From Isoptericola cucumis (GTDB lineage Bacteria; Actinomycetota; Actinomycetes; Actinomycetales; Cellulomonadaceae), in contig NZ_BMDG01000007.1 of NCBI RefSeq assembly GCF_014635665.1, positions 213,191-277,190 of the forward strand: a stretch of DNA of 64,000 nucleotides, read 5' to 3'. Below the pieces are notes generated by a model, which was not told where the DNA came from, did no database searches, and saw only the letters and a list, made by a program, of their open reading frames with translations. This document shows positions 52,452-61,729 of this stretch, piece after piece. Each line of letters opens with the position of its first letter. The stretch's first letter is position 1. The position numbers were made by a program, and so were the translations under genes.

Positions 52452-53555
52452 GTGCATGACCTCGACGCGACGACGACCCCCCGCCTGACCCTGCACGGCG
52501 CCCACCTCGTGGGCTCGGTGAACCTGCCGACCGCGCGGGAGACGCTGCGCACCCTGGCCGGCGGGCTGGGGGCCCACGCCCGGCGCCTGCCCGACGGCGA
52601 GGTGGGCGAACGGTTCCACTGGATCCTCTTCCAGGGCACCCGGTTCTCCGCCGTGGACGGGCTGGCCCGGGTGCCCGGCGACCCGGTGGTGGTGGCGGGG
52701 TTCGACCTGCGCCCGCACGTGCTCGACGGCTCGGTGGCCGCCGCCGACCTCCGGTTCGGCCAGCTCGGCTACGCGGAGGCCGCGATCGCGTCGTATGCCG
52801 ACTTCGTGGCGCTGCGCGCGGAGGGGGTCGTCGCGCCCGGCACCCGGTTCCAGGTGGGCCTGCCGTCGCCGCTCGCGGCGGTCACGACCTTCGTGGCCGC
52901 GCCCGACCGCGCGGCCGTGTACCCCGCGTACGAGGCGGCGATGGTGCGGGAGCTCGAGGCGATCGTCGAGGCGGTCCCGGCGGCCGACCTGGCGGTCCAG
53001 GTCGAGCTGGCGACGGACTTCGCGTTCGTCGAGGGCGCGCACCTCGGCGCCGGCGTCGCCCGCGCGTGGTTCGACCGGACCGCCGGCGGTGACGAGGACG
53101 TCGTGGACGGGTGCGTGCGCCGGGCGGCCCGCCTGGCGGCTCGGGTCCCCGCCGAGGTCGAGCTCGGTTTCCACCTCTGCTACGGCGACGTCGCGGAGAA
53201 GCACTTCGTCGAGCCCGCGGACACCGGCAACCTCGTCGCCGTGGCGAACGGCCTGGTCGCAGCCCTGCCGCGCCCGATCACGTGGGTGCACCTGCCGGTG
53301 CCGATCGACCGCGACGACGTCGCCTACGTCCGGCCGCTCGAGGGCCTGTCCCTCGACGACGCCACCGAGCTCTACCTCGGCCTGCTGCACCACGAGGACG
53401 GTGTGGATGGTGCCGCGCGCCGGCTCGCCGCGGCCGCGCAGGTGCTCGGCGGCCGAACCGTCGGCGTCGCCACCGAGTGCGGCTTCGGGCGCGGTCCTCG
53501 CGAACGGACGGCCGAGCTGCTGGGCCTGCACGCCGCGGTGCTCAACCCCGCCTGA
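52452..53555 (+). CDS. MetE C-terminal-domain-like methyltransferase with zinc motif
   Basis: A 367-residue TIM-barrel protein of the UROD/MetE superfamily: HLVGSVNLPTARETLRTLAG, RRLPDGEVGERFHWI, QVGLPSPLAAVTTF and VQVELATDFAFVEG. Unlike the relative at 29806 it keeps zinc-type ligands, H-x-C in GFHLCYGD near residue 240 and a late cysteine in ATECGFGRG near 342. Methyl transfer to a thiol is therefore plausible, with an unknown methyl donor. GTG 52452 sits behind a leaderless -10. Confidence 0.82.
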   Translation: MHDLDATTTPRLTLHGAHLVGSVNLPTARETLRTLAGGLGAHARRLPDGEVGERFHWILFQGTRFSAVDGLARVPGDPVVVAGFDLRPHVLDGSVAAADLRFGQLGYAEAAIASYADFVALRAEGVVAPGTRFQVGLPSPLAAVTTFVAAPDRAAVYPAYEAAMVRELEAIVEAVPAADLAVQVELATDFAFVEGAHLGAGVARAWFDRTAGGDEDVVDGCVRRAARLAARVPAEVELGFHLCYGDVAEKHFVEPADTGNLVAVANGLVAALPRPITWVHLPVPIDRDDVAYVRPLEGLSLDDATELYLGLLHHEDGVDGAARRLAAAAQVLGGRTVGVATECGFGRGPRERTAELLGLHAAVLNPA

Positions 53556-53570
53556 CCCGCGCGGCGCGGG
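53556..53570. terminator. Short hairpin between convergent genes
   Basis: CCCGCG, three bases, CGCGGG lies immediately after the stop of the MetE-like gene and before the end of the convergent ThuA-domain gene. Confidence 0.4.
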
Positions 53571-53594
53571 CGCCGCCGTCGTCGTCCAGGAGCG

Positions 53595-54260
53595 TCACCG
53601 GGCGGCCCACAGCAGGCCGCGCTCGATGATGGTGCGGATCTCGGGGACCTCCAGGTCCGCGAGCTGGTGCCCCTCGGCGCAGACGAAGACCTTCCCGGCG
53701 CCCCAGCGCCGCGTCCACACCGACGGGCAGACGACCGGCTCGTGCCACGGGTCGCCCGCCAGCGGCGGGACGGTCGTGGTCGCGAGGACGTCGACGGCCG
53801 AGTCGGTGTGCACCCAGTACTGCTCGGAGAACAGCTCGATCGTGCCCAGGCCGTCGACGATCGGGTGGTCCGCCCGGTCCGGCGCGATCTCGACCGTGTA
53901 GTGCACCAGGTCGTGCGCGTGCGCGACGAACTGCCCGCCCACCATCTGCTGGTAGTCGGTCGCCATGCGGAACGAGTCGAGGACGCCGCCGTGCCAGCCG
54001 GCGAAGCCCGTCCCGGCGGCGACCGCGTCGCGCAGCCCGCGCATCTCGTCGGGGAGGATCTCGCCCATCGTCCAGCACTGGACGACCAGGTCGACGCCCG
54101 CCATGAAGTCCGCGTCGGCGTAGACCTCGAGCGTCTCGGTCGTCGTGACCTCGAAGCCGGACTCCTTGAGGAACGGCGCGAACAGCTCGGTCGCCTCGAC
54201 GGGTGCGTGCCCGGGCCAGCCGCCGCGTACCACCAGTGCTCGACGTACCCGTCCGGTCAT
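53595..54260 (-). CDS. ThuA-domain protein
   Basis: A 221-residue ThuA-family protein: RALVVRGGWPGHAPVEATELF, DADFMAGVDLVVQCWTMGEI, GTGFAGWHGGVLDSFR, YQQMVGGQFVAHAHD, YTVEIAPDRADHPIVDGL and SEQYWVHTD. It is a different branch from the ThuA protein at 38612. It probably acts on oxidised sugar derivatives together with the Gfo/Idh enzymes. A GAGGAGGA ribosome site precedes ATG 54260. It lies 121 bases downstream of the ROK gene on the same strand. Confidence 0.87.
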   Translation of the reverse strand: MTGRVRRALVVRGGWPGHAPVEATELFAPFLKESGFEVTTTETLEVYADADFMAGVDLVVQCWTMGEILPDEMRGLRDAVAAGTGFAGWHGGVLDSFRMATDYQQMVGGQFVAHAHDLVHYTVEIAPDRADHPIVDGLGTIELFSEQYWVHTDSAVDVLATTTVPPLAGDPWHEPVVCPSVWTRRWGAGKVFVCAEGHQLADLEVPEIRTIIERGLLWAAR

Positions 54261-54381
54261 GAGTCCTCCTCGACACGCTGTCCCTGCGCGCTCGCCGCGG
54301 TCGTCCCGGCGGTCCGCTCGCACCGATGCTTCACCGGCACCCCGGTGACGTCAACACGTCCGGCCGCACCTCACCCGGGCC

Positions 54382-55560
54382 TCAGATGAGGGCGTCGATC
54401 GAGGCGGGCGAGAGCACGTGGTCCACGGCCATGGCGCTGGCGCCCAGCACCCCCGCCTCGCCGCGGGTCTGCGACGTCACGATCCGCAGGTGCTGGGTGG
54501 CCAGAGGCAGCGACCGCCGGTACACCACCTCGCGGATGCCGGCGATGAGGTGCTCGCCGGCCTCGGCGAGGATGCCGCCGATCACGATCACGGACGGGTT
54601 CAGCATGCTCACGCACGCGGCGAGCACGGTGCCGATGTCGCGGCCCGCCTGCCGGACCGCGGCGCTCGCGGTGAGGTCCCCGGACCGCACGAGCTGGACG
54701 ACGTCGGCGCTGCGGCGGGCGTCGAGGCCCTGGGCGGCGAGCCGGTCGGCCACCGCCTGCCCGCTCGCGACGGCCTCGAGGCACCCGTGGTTGCCGCAGC
54801 GGCACGGTGCGTCCCCCGCCCCGGCGACCGCGACGTGCCCGAGGTCGCCCGCCGCGCCCTGCGCGCCGCGGCGCAGCGCGCTGTCGGCGATGATCCCCGA
54901 CCCGATGCCCGTGGCGACCTTGACGAAGAGCAGGTTGTCGACGGTCTGCCAGGCGGCGCGGTGCTCGCCGAGCGCCATGATGTTGACGTCGTTGTCGACG
55001 AGGACGGGCACGTCGAAGTGCCGGCGCAGGATGCCGGGCACGTCGACGTCGTCCCAGGCGGGCATGATCGGCGGCATGATCGGGTGCCCGGTCGAGTGCT
55101 CGACCGGGCCGGGCAGGCCCACACCGACGCCCGCCAGCTCGCTCTCGCCGCGCTCCGCCGTGGCGAGGAGCTTGTCCCCGTTCTCCACGACCCATCCCAG
55201 GACGGCCCGGGGCCCGTCCGCGATGGCGAGGGGCGCGTTCGTCTCGGCCAGCACCTGCGACGCGAGGTCGGTGAGGGCGATGCGGGCGTGCGTCGCGCCG
55301 AGGTCGACGGCGAGCACGACCTTCGCCCGCGGGTTGAACGCGAAGGTCGCCGGGGGGCGCCCGCCGGTGGACGTCGCCTCGCCCGCGGGGGCGATCAGCC
55401 CGGCCGACATGAGGAGGTCGATGCGGGCGGCGATGGTCGACCGGGCCTGGCCCGTGGCCGTGGCGAGGTCGGCGCGCGTCCGGGGCTGACCGTCCCGCAG
55501 CATCTGGAACATGTCCCCGGCCCCCGTCGGCCGCGGAGCAAACTTGAGCAGTTCCTCCAT
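54382..55560 (-). CDS. ROK-family transcriptional repressor
   Basis: A 392-residue NagC/XylR-type regulator. An N-terminal winged HTH (RTRADLATATGQARSTIAARIDLLMSAG) precedes a ROK sugar-kinase-like domain (VVLAVDLGATHARIALTDL, VLVDNDVNIMALGE, KVATGIGSGIIAD). The zinc-binding CRCGNHGCLE motif is present. It is divergent from the sugar importer operon and probably represses it until a sugar binds. ATG 55560 is used; an upstream TTG at 55572 is less likely. Confidence 0.93.
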   Translation of the reverse strand: MEELLKFAPRPTGAGDMFQMLRDGQPRTRADLATATGQARSTIAARIDLLMSAGLIAPAGEATSTGGRPPATFAFNPRAKVVLAVDLGATHARIALTDLASQVLAETNAPLAIADGPRAVLGWVVENGDKLLATAERGESELAGVGVGLPGPVEHSTGHPIMPPIMPAWDDVDVPGILRRHFDVPVLVDNDVNIMALGEHRAAWQTVDNLLFVKVATGIGSGIIADSALRRGAQGAAGDLGHVAVAGAGDAPCRCGNHGCLEAVASGQAVADRLAAQGLDARRSADVVQLVRSGDLTASAAVRQAGRDIGTVLAACVSMLNPSVIVIGGILAEAGEHLIAGIREVVYRRSLPLATQHLRIVTSQTRGEAGVLGASAMAVDHVLSPASIDALI

Positions 55561-55582
55561 GTTCACAGTCAATCATGATCAC

Positions 55583-55617
55583 AGTTGCGCAACTTTTGGT
55601 TGACCCCCGTCAAAAGT
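55583..55617. promoter_or_regulatory. Operator candidates in the ROK/sugar-operon divergent promoter
   Basis: AGTTGCGCAACT (55583-55594) is a perfect palindrome. ACTTTTG (55592-55598) and CAAAAGT (55611-55617) form a second inverted repeat around the -35, and TTGAC/GTCAA a third. They overlap the promoter of the importer operon and are likely ROK-repressor sites. Confidence 0.55.
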
Positions 55618-55628
55618 GCCCTTACGTT
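55600..55628 (+). promoter_or_regulatory. Promoter of the sugar importer operon
   Basis: TTGACC (55600-55605), 17 bases, TACGTT (55623-55628) is the best sigma-70-type promoter in the window. The ATG is 7 bases after the -10 and no ribosome site is present, so the message is leaderless. Confidence 0.7.
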
Positions 55629-55635
55629 GTGACAC

Positions 55636-57213
55636 ATGGTCGACGAAGACCCCCAGGACGCTCCGGCACAGGAGCTCGAACCCACGTCCGGCGACGCCGC
55701 CGGCACCACGTCCCGTTCCCCGCTGCTGCGCATGGAGGGGATCGTCAAGCACTTCCCGGGCGCCAAGGCGCTCGACGGCGTGGACCTCGACGTCCTCCCG
55801 GGCGAGGTGCACTGCCTGCTCGGCCAGAACGGCGCGGGCAAGTCCACGCTCATCAAGGTGCTCTCCGGCGCGCACCAGCCCACCGCCGGGCGCATCCTCG
55901 TCGACGACACCGAGGTGTCGATCCCGCACCCGGTCGCCGCGCTCGGGCTCGGCGTCGCCACGGTGTACCAGGAGCTGGACGTCGTCGACGGCCTGACCGT
56001 CGCGGAGAACATCTACCTGGGCCACGAGCTCGCGTCCGGCGGCTTCACGCAGCGCCGCGAGGCCGCTCGCCGCACGCGCGAGATCCTCCGGCGTCTCGGG
56101 CACCCCGAGATCTCCCCGCACCGCGAGGTCGGCCAGCTCCCCGCCGCCGGCAAGCAGATCGTCTCGATGGCGCGGGCGCTGTCGCACGACGCGCGCGTGA
56201 TCGTCATGGACGAGCCGTCGGCCGTCCTCGACTCGGGCGAGGTGGACAACCTCTTCCGGGTGGTCCGCGAGCTCACGACGCAGGGCGTGGCCATCGTCTA
56301 CATCTCCCACCGCATGGAGGAGATCCGGGCGATCGGGGACCGCATCACGGTCCTCAAGGACGGGCGGACGGTCGGGCGGAACCTCCCGGCCCACACACCG
56401 ACGCGCGAGCTGATCACGCTCATGACCGGGCGCACCGTCGAGTACGCGTTCCCGCAGCGCCCGGGCGTGGCCGGCGACGCGCCGGTGGTGCTCGACGTCC
56501 AGGGCCTCTCGCTCGCCGGGGCGTTCGAGGACGTCTCGCTCCAGGTGCGCGCCGGGGAGGTGGTCGGCCTGGCCGGGCTCGTGGGGTCGGGGCGCTCCGA
56601 GATCCTCGAGACCATCTACGGCGCGCGCAAGCAGACCGCCGGCACCGTCGCGGTGTCGGACAAGAGGCTGCGCCCCGGGTCGGTGCCCGCGGCGGTCGCG
56701 GCCGGCGTCGGCCTGTGCCCCGAGGAGCGCAAGAGCCAGGGGCTCGTGCTCGACGAGGCGGTCTACCGGAACATCACGCTGTCGACGTTCGCCCGCACGG
56801 CGCGCGGCGGCTGGCTCGACGAGCGCACGGAGCGCCGTGAGGCGCGCGAGCAGGCCGAGGCGCTGGACCTGCGCCCGCGGGACGTCGACCGGGCGATCCG
56901 CACCCTGTCCGGCGGCAACCAGCAGAAGGCCGTGCTGGCGCGCTGGCTGGTGCACGGCTGCGACGTGCTCCTGCTGGACGAGCCCACGCGGGGCGTCGAC
57001 GTCGGCGCCCGGTCCGAGCTCTACGCGCTGGTGCGGGCGCTCGCCGACGCGGGCACCGCCGTCCTGGTCGTCTCCAGCGAGATCCCCGAGGTCCTCGGCC
57101 TGGCCGACCGCGTCCACGTGGTCTCCGACGGGCGCGTGGTGCACCAGGCCCCCGCACAAGACATCGACGAGCACGGCGTGCTCGACCTCGTGATGGAAGG
57201 AAGTGCCGCGTGA
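55636..57213 (+). CDS. Sugar ABC transporter ATP-binding protein (RbsA/MglA type, two ATPase domains)
   Basis: A 525-residue double ATPase. Domain 1 has Walker A GQNGAGKST near residue 70 and VIVMDEPSAVLDSGE. Domain 2 has a degenerate P-loop GLVGSGRSE near 317, a signature LSGGNQQK and LLLDEPTRGVDVGA. Such proteins power ribose, galactose, xylose or inositol uptake. It is first in the operon and overlaps the permease by 4 bases. Confidence 0.94.
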   Translation: MVDEDPQDAPAQELEPTSGDAAGTTSRSPLLRMEGIVKHFPGAKALDGVDLDVLPGEVHCLLGQNGAGKSTLIKVLSGAHQPTAGRILVDDTEVSIPHPVAALGLGVATVYQELDVVDGLTVAENIYLGHELASGGFTQRREAARRTREILRRLGHPEISPHREVGQLPAAGKQIVSMARALSHDARVIVMDEPSAVLDSGEVDNLFRVVRELTTQGVAIVYISHRMEEIRAIGDRITVLKDGRTVGRNLPAHTPTRELITLMTGRTVEYAFPQRPGVAGDAPVVLDVQGLSLAGAFEDVSLQVRAGEVVGLAGLVGSGRSEILETIYGARKQTAGTVAVSDKRLRPGSVPAAVAAGVGLCPEERKSQGLVLDEAVYRNITLSTFARTARGGWLDERTERREAREQAEALDLRPRDVDRAIRTLSGGNQQKAVLARWLVHGCDVLLLDEPTRGVDVGARSELYALVRALADAGTAVLVVSSEIPEVLGLADRVHVVSDGRVVHQAPAQDIDEHGVLDLVMEGSAA

Positions 57214-58220
57214 GCGCATCCACGGCCGCCCCGCCGGCCGACGAAACGACCGGGCGACGCTCGTGGCTGTCCGGCCCCGCAGGCCGGAACGTCGGGCTCG
57301 TCGTCGCCCTCGCCCTCATCTGCGTCGCGGGCGTCATCACGGGCGGCGAGCGCTTCGCCGACATCGACAACGTCGTGACGATCCTCCGTGCCGCCGCCGT
57401 CACCGGTGTCGTCGCGATCGGGATGACGTTCGTGATCATCTCGGGCGGCATCGACCTGTCGGTGGGCTCCGTGCTGGGGCTCACCGGGGTGTGGGCGACC
57501 ACGGTGGCCACCCAGACGATGGCCGAGGACATCCACTGGCTGGTCATGGTGTTCACGGCGCTCGCGGTGGGCCTCGCGGCCGGCCTCGTCAACGGCGTGA
57601 TCATCGCGTACGGCCGGGTGGTCCCGTTCATCGCCACCCTCGCCATGCTCGCCAGCGCCCGGGGGCTCGCGGAGATGATCTCCGACCGGCAGACGCAGCG
57701 CGTCGACGTCGCCGGGTTCACCGACTTCTTCGACCTCGACCCGCTCGGCGTGCCCATGCTCATCTGGATCTTCGCGCTCGTCGCGGTGGCCGGCTGGTTC
57801 CTGCTCAACCGCACGACCTTCGGCCGCCGCACCGTCGCCGTCGGCGGCAACGCCGAGGCCGCCCGGCTGGCGGGCATCAAGGTGAAGCGCCACACCCTGT
57901 ACATCTACGGGCTGGCTGGCCTGGCCGCCGGGATCGGCGGCGTGATGATGCTCGGCCGGACGACGGCGGGCACGTCGACGAACGGCGTGCTCCTCGAGCT
58001 CGACGTCATCGCCGCCGTCGTCGTTGGCGGGACGCTGCTGGCCGGCGGGCGCGGCACGATCGTCGGCACCGTGTTCGGCGTCCTCATCTTCAACACGCTC
58101 ACGAACATCTTCGTCCTCAACAACATGTCGACGTCGGCACAGAGCGTCGCCAAGGGCGTCATCATCGTCGCCGCCGTGCTGCTCCAGCAGCGCTTCGCGA
58201 ACCGCAGCAGGTCCACCTGA
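57210..58220 (+). CDS. Sugar ABC transporter permease (RbsC type)
   Basis: A 336-residue membrane protein with 8 to 10 hydrophobic segments and the RbsC signatures GMTFVIISGGIDLSVGSVLGL near residue 72 and GGNAEAARLAGIKVKRHTLY near 212. A GTG start overlaps the ATPase stop. It forms the channel with the preceding ATPase and following binding protein. Confidence 0.93.
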   Translation: MSASTAAPPADETTGRRSWLSGPAGRNVGLVVALALICVAGVITGGERFADIDNVVTILRAAAVTGVVAIGMTFVIISGGIDLSVGSVLGLTGVWATTVATQTMAEDIHWLVMVFTALAVGLAAGLVNGVIIAYGRVVPFIATLAMLASARGLAEMISDRQTQRVDVAGFTDFFDLDPLGVPMLIWIFALVAVAGWFLLNRTTFGRRTVAVGGNAEAARLAGIKVKRHTLYIYGLAGLAAGIGGVMMLGRTTAGTSTNGVLLELDVIAAVVVGGTLLAGGRGTIVGTVFGVLIFNTLTNIFVLNNMSTSAQSVAKGVIIVAAVLLQQRFANRSRST

Positions 58221-58278
58221 CCTGCCCCGGTCGCCCCACGAACCCACCGCAGCACCGGACCGAATCGAGGAAGATCAC

Positions 58279-59337
58279 ATGTCCGCACGAATGACTCCGC
58301 GCCGCCGCACCCTGGCGGTCGCCGCCGGCGCCACCGCCGCGCTCCTGCTGGCGGCGGGCTGCACCAGCAACGAGCCCCCGGAGGAGGAGGGCTCGGGCGC
58401 CACCGAGGCCGCCGCCCCCGTCGAGGCCAACGACGAGCCCGGCGACGAGGTCGTCATCGGCTTCTCGGCACCGGCCGCCGACCACGGCTGGATGGGTGCC
58501 ATCACCAAGGCCGCCGTCGACACCGCCGAGCAGTACGAGGACGTCGAGCTGCGCCAGGCCGAGGCCACGAACGACGTCAACATGCAGATCAGCCACATCG
58601 AGCAGTTCATCAACGAGGGCGTGGACGCCATCGTGCTGCTCCCGTTCGACGGGGCGGCGCTCACGGACGTCGCCACCGAGGCGATGGAGGCCGGCATCCC
58701 GGTCATCAACGTCGACCGCGAGTTCTCGAGCCCGTTCGCCGCGCGCGCCACCATCCTCGGCGACAACTACGGCATGGGGGTGAGCGCGGGCACCTACGTC
58801 TGCGAGCAGCTCGGTGACAACCCGGACGCCGTCGTCGCCGAGATCCAGGGCATCGAGTCGCTGCCGCTCACGCAGGACCGCAGCAAGGGCTTCGCCGACG
58901 CGCTGAAGGACTGCGGGCTGGACGTCGACGCCCAGGTGGCGGCCGACTTCACCATCCAGGGCGGCGAGACGGCGACGTCGAACCTCCTGCAGGCCGAGCC
59001 GCAGATCGACGCCATCTGGAACCACGACGACGACCAGGGCGTCGGCGTCATGGCGGCGATCGAGAACGCGGACCGCGACGAGTTCTTCATGGTCGGCGGC
59101 GCGGGCTCGCTGGACGTGATGGAGGAGATCCAGGCCGGCGACTCGGTCCTGCAGGCGACCGTCGTCTACCCGTCCACCCAGGCGGCCGACGGCATCAAGC
59201 TGGCCCGGCTGATCGTGCAGAACAAGAACATGGGCGACCTCGTGTCCCCGGGGGTGCCGCGCACCACGACGCTCTTCGCCCCCGTGGTCACCGCCGACAA
59301 CGTCGACCAGTACCTGGACATGGGCTTCCGGTCCTGA
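58279..59337 (+). CDS. Sugar ABC transporter substrate-binding lipoprotein (RbsB type)
   Basis: A 352-residue periplasmic-binding-protein-like lipoprotein with lipobox LLAAGC near residue 28 and an acidic Glu/Ala linker. The core shows VVIGFSAPAADHGWMGAITKAA, AIVLLPFDGAALTDVATEA, PVINVDREF, WNHDDDQGVGVMAAI and QATVVYPSTQAADGI. The sugar is not predictable. ATG 58279 follows GAGGAAG. Confidence 0.93.
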   Translation: MSARMTPRRRTLAVAAGATAALLLAAGCTSNEPPEEEGSGATEAAAPVEANDEPGDEVVIGFSAPAADHGWMGAITKAAVDTAEQYEDVELRQAEATNDVNMQISHIEQFINEGVDAIVLLPFDGAALTDVATEAMEAGIPVINVDREFSSPFAARATILGDNYGMGVSAGTYVCEQLGDNPDAVVAEIQGIESLPLTQDRSKGFADALKDCGLDVDAQVAADFTIQGGETATSNLLQAEPQIDAIWNHDDDQGVGVMAAIENADRDEFFMVGGAGSLDVMEEIQAGDSVLQATVVYPSTQAADGIKLARLIVQNKNMGDLVSPGVPRTTTLFAPVVTADNVDQYLDMGFRS

Positions 59338-59386
59338 CCAGTCTCGCCCTGACGACACGCACATCCCACTCGCAAAGGAGGCGCCG

Positions 59387-60577
59387 ATGAGCGCGCCCGG
59401 AACGCCCACGCTCGGCGTCGGCATGGTCGGCTACTCGTTCATGGGGGCGGCCCACTCGCAGGCGTGGCGCACCGCGCCCCGGTTCTTCGACCTGCCGCTC
59501 GCCCCGCGCATGCGGGTGGTGGCGGGCCGCAACGCCGACTCGGTGCGGGCTGCGGCCGAGCGGCTCGGCTGGGACGAGTCCGTCACGAGCTGGCAGGAGC
59601 TGATCGCACGGGACGACGTCGACCTCGTCGACGTCTGCACCCCGGGCGACACCCACGCGGAGATCGCCGTCGCCGCGCTCCAGGCGGGCAAGCACGTGCT
59701 GTGCGAGAAGCCGCTGGCCAACTCGGTCGCCGAGGCGGAGGCCATGGTGGCCGCCGCGGAGCGCGCCGCGGCGAACGGCGTGCAGGCGATGGTGGGGTTC
59801 ACGTACCGGCGGGTCCCGGCGATCCAGCTGGCCCGGCGTCTCGTGGCGGACGGGCGGATCGGGCAGGTGCGGCACGTGCGCGCGCAGTACCTGCAGGACT
59901 GGCTCGCCGACCCGCAGGCCCCGCTGTCGTGGCGGCTCGACAAGTCCAAGGCCGGCTCCGGCGCCCTCGGCGACATCGGCGCGCACGTCGTCGACCTCGC
60001 GCAGTTCATCACGGGGGAGCAGCTGGTGGGCGTGAACGGGCTGCTCGAGACCTTCGTGCGCGAGCGGCCGGTGCCGGCGTCGTTCTCCGGGCTGTCCGGC
60101 GAGGCCGGCGAGGGCACGGGGCCGGTCACGGTCGACGACGCCGCCCTGTTCTACGGGCGCATGTCCGGCGGCGGGCTCGCGAGCTTCGAGGCCACCCGGT
60201 TCGCCGCCGGCCGCAAGAACGCCATCCGGGTGGAGGTCAACGGCTCGAAGGGGTCCGTCGCGTTCGACTTCGAGGACATGAACCTCCTCCACTTCTACGA
60301 CGCGTCGGACGACGCCACGACCGCGGGGTTCCGCCGCATCGTCGTGACCGAGCCCGAGCACCCGTACATCGGGAGCTGGTGGCCGGCCGGCCACGGCCTG
60401 GGCTACGAGCACGCGTTCACCCACCAGGTCGTCGACCTGGTGGGCGACCTCGCCGCGGGCCGCGCGCCGACGCCGTCGTTCGCCGACGGCCTCGTGGTCC
60501 AGCGGGTCCTCGACGCCGTCGAGCGCAGCTCGGACGCCGGTGGCGGGTGGGTCGACCTGCCGACCGCCGCCGGCTGA
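59387..60577 (+). CDS. Gfo/Idh/MocA-family oxidoreductase, paralogue of the gene at 40553
   Basis: A 396-residue NAD(P)-dependent dehydrogenase with [44 protein letters not shown] near residue 107 and [17 protein letters not shown] near 194. It is closely similar to the dehydrogenase of the ThuA operon, so both operons may feed the same type of oxidised sugar pathway. The ribosome site AAAGGAGG is the strongest in the window. Confidence 0.91.
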   Translation: MSAPGTPTLGVGMVGYSFMGAAHSQAWRTAPRFFDLPLAPRMRVVAGRNADSVRAAAERLGWDESVTSWQELIARDDVDLVDVCTPGDTHAEIAVAALQAGKHVLCEKPLANSVAEAEAMVAAAERAAANGVQAMVGFTYRRVPAIQLARRLVADGRIGQVRHVRAQYLQDWLADPQAPLSWRLDKSKAGSGALGDIGAHVVDLAQFITGEQLVGVNGLLETFVRERPVPASFSGLSGEAGEGTGPVTVDDAALFYGRMSGGGLASFEATRFAAGRKNAIRVEVNGSKGSVAFDFEDMNLLHFYDASDDATTAGFRRIVVTEPEHPYIGSWWPAGHGLGYEHAFTHQVVDLVGDLAAGRAPTPSFADGLVVQRVLDAVERSSDAGGGWVDLPTAAG

Positions 60578-60647
60578 GCCCGCCGCCGGCCCGAGCCGGC
60601 CCGAGTTCGTCGCTGGTTCAGCCAGTCGAATCCGAAGGAGCATCTCG

Positions 60648-61649
60648 ATGACACGACCGATCACGCTGTTCACCGGCCAGTGGGCGGACCTGCCCCTCGA
60701 GGAGGTGGCCCGGCTCGCCGCCGGGTGGGGCTACGACGGGCTGGAGCTCGCCTGCTGGGGCGACCACCTCGACCCGTGGCGCTGGGACGACGACGAGTAC
60801 GTCCAGGGCCGCCTCGACCTGCTCGACCGCTACGGCCTCAAGGTGTGGACGATCTCGAACCACCTCAAGGGCCAGGCCGTCTGCGACGACCCGATCGACG
60901 AGCGGCACCGCGACATCCTGCCCGACGTCGTGTGGGGCGACGGCGACCCCGAGGGCGTGCGGCGGCGTGCGGCCGAGGAGATGAAGCACACCGCCCGGCT
61001 GGCGGCGAAGCTCGGCGTGAAGACGGTCGTCGGCTTCACGGGGTCGTCGATCTGGAAGTACGTGGCGATGTTCCCGCCGGCGTCGGAGGCGATGGTCGAG
61101 GCCGGGTACCAGGACTTCGCCGACCGGTGGAACCCGATCCTCGACGTCTACGACGAGGTCGGGGTGCGGTTCGCCCACGAGGTGCACCCCAGCGAGATCG
61201 CGTACGACTACTGGACGACGGAGCGCACCCTGGAGGCGATCGGCCACCGGGAGGCGTTCGGGCTGAACTGGGACCCGTCGCACATGGTCTGGCAGGACCT
61301 GGACCCGGTGAGCTTCCTGTGGGACTTCCGCGACCGCATCTACCACGTGGACTGCAAGGACACGAAGAAGCGCATGACGAACGGTCGCAACGGCCGGCTG
61401 TCGTCCCACCTGCCGTGGGCGGACCCGCGTCGCGGCTGGGACTTCATCTCCACGGGGCACGGCGACGTGCCCTGGGAGGACGCGTTCCGCATGCTCAACA
61501 CGATCGGGTACACGGGCCCGATCTCGGTGGAGTGGGAGGACGCCGGGATGGACCGGCTGGTCGGCGCCCCTGAGGCGCTGGAGTTCGTGCGCAGCCGCGC
61601 GTTCGACGCGCCCGACGCGGCGTTCGACGCGGCGTTCTCCACCCGCTGA
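60648..61649 (+). CDS. Sugar phosphate isomerase/epimerase-like TIM-barrel protein
   Basis: A 333-residue xylose-isomerase-like TIM barrel: [90 protein letters not shown] and [14 protein letters not shown]. The Glu/Asp/His metal ligands typical of the fold are present. Relatives include IolE/IolH and the 3-keto-glycoside-cleaving enzymes found next to Gfo/Idh dehydrogenases. ATG 60648 follows AAGGAG. Confidence 0.9.
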   Translation: MTRPITLFTGQWADLPLEEVARLAAGWGYDGLELACWGDHLDPWRWDDDEYVQGRLDLLDRYGLKVWTISNHLKGQAVCDDPIDERHRDILPDVVWGDGDPEGVRRRAAEEMKHTARLAAKLGVKTVVGFTGSSIWKYVAMFPPASEAMVEAGYQDFADRWNPILDVYDEVGVRFAHEVHPSEIAYDYWTTERTLEAIGHREAFGLNWDPSHMVWQDLDPVSFLWDFRDRIYHVDCKDTKKRMTNGRNGRLSSHLPWADPRRGWDFISTGHGDVPWEDAFRMLNTIGYTGPISVEWEDAGMDRLVGAPEALEFVRSRAFDAPDAAFDAAFSTR

Positions 61650-61729
61650 CCGACGAGACCTCGAGCGTACGCGGCACACCTGCAGACCGGTGCCGGAGGG
61701 TCCGGTACCGGCGATCAAGGGAGATCAGC

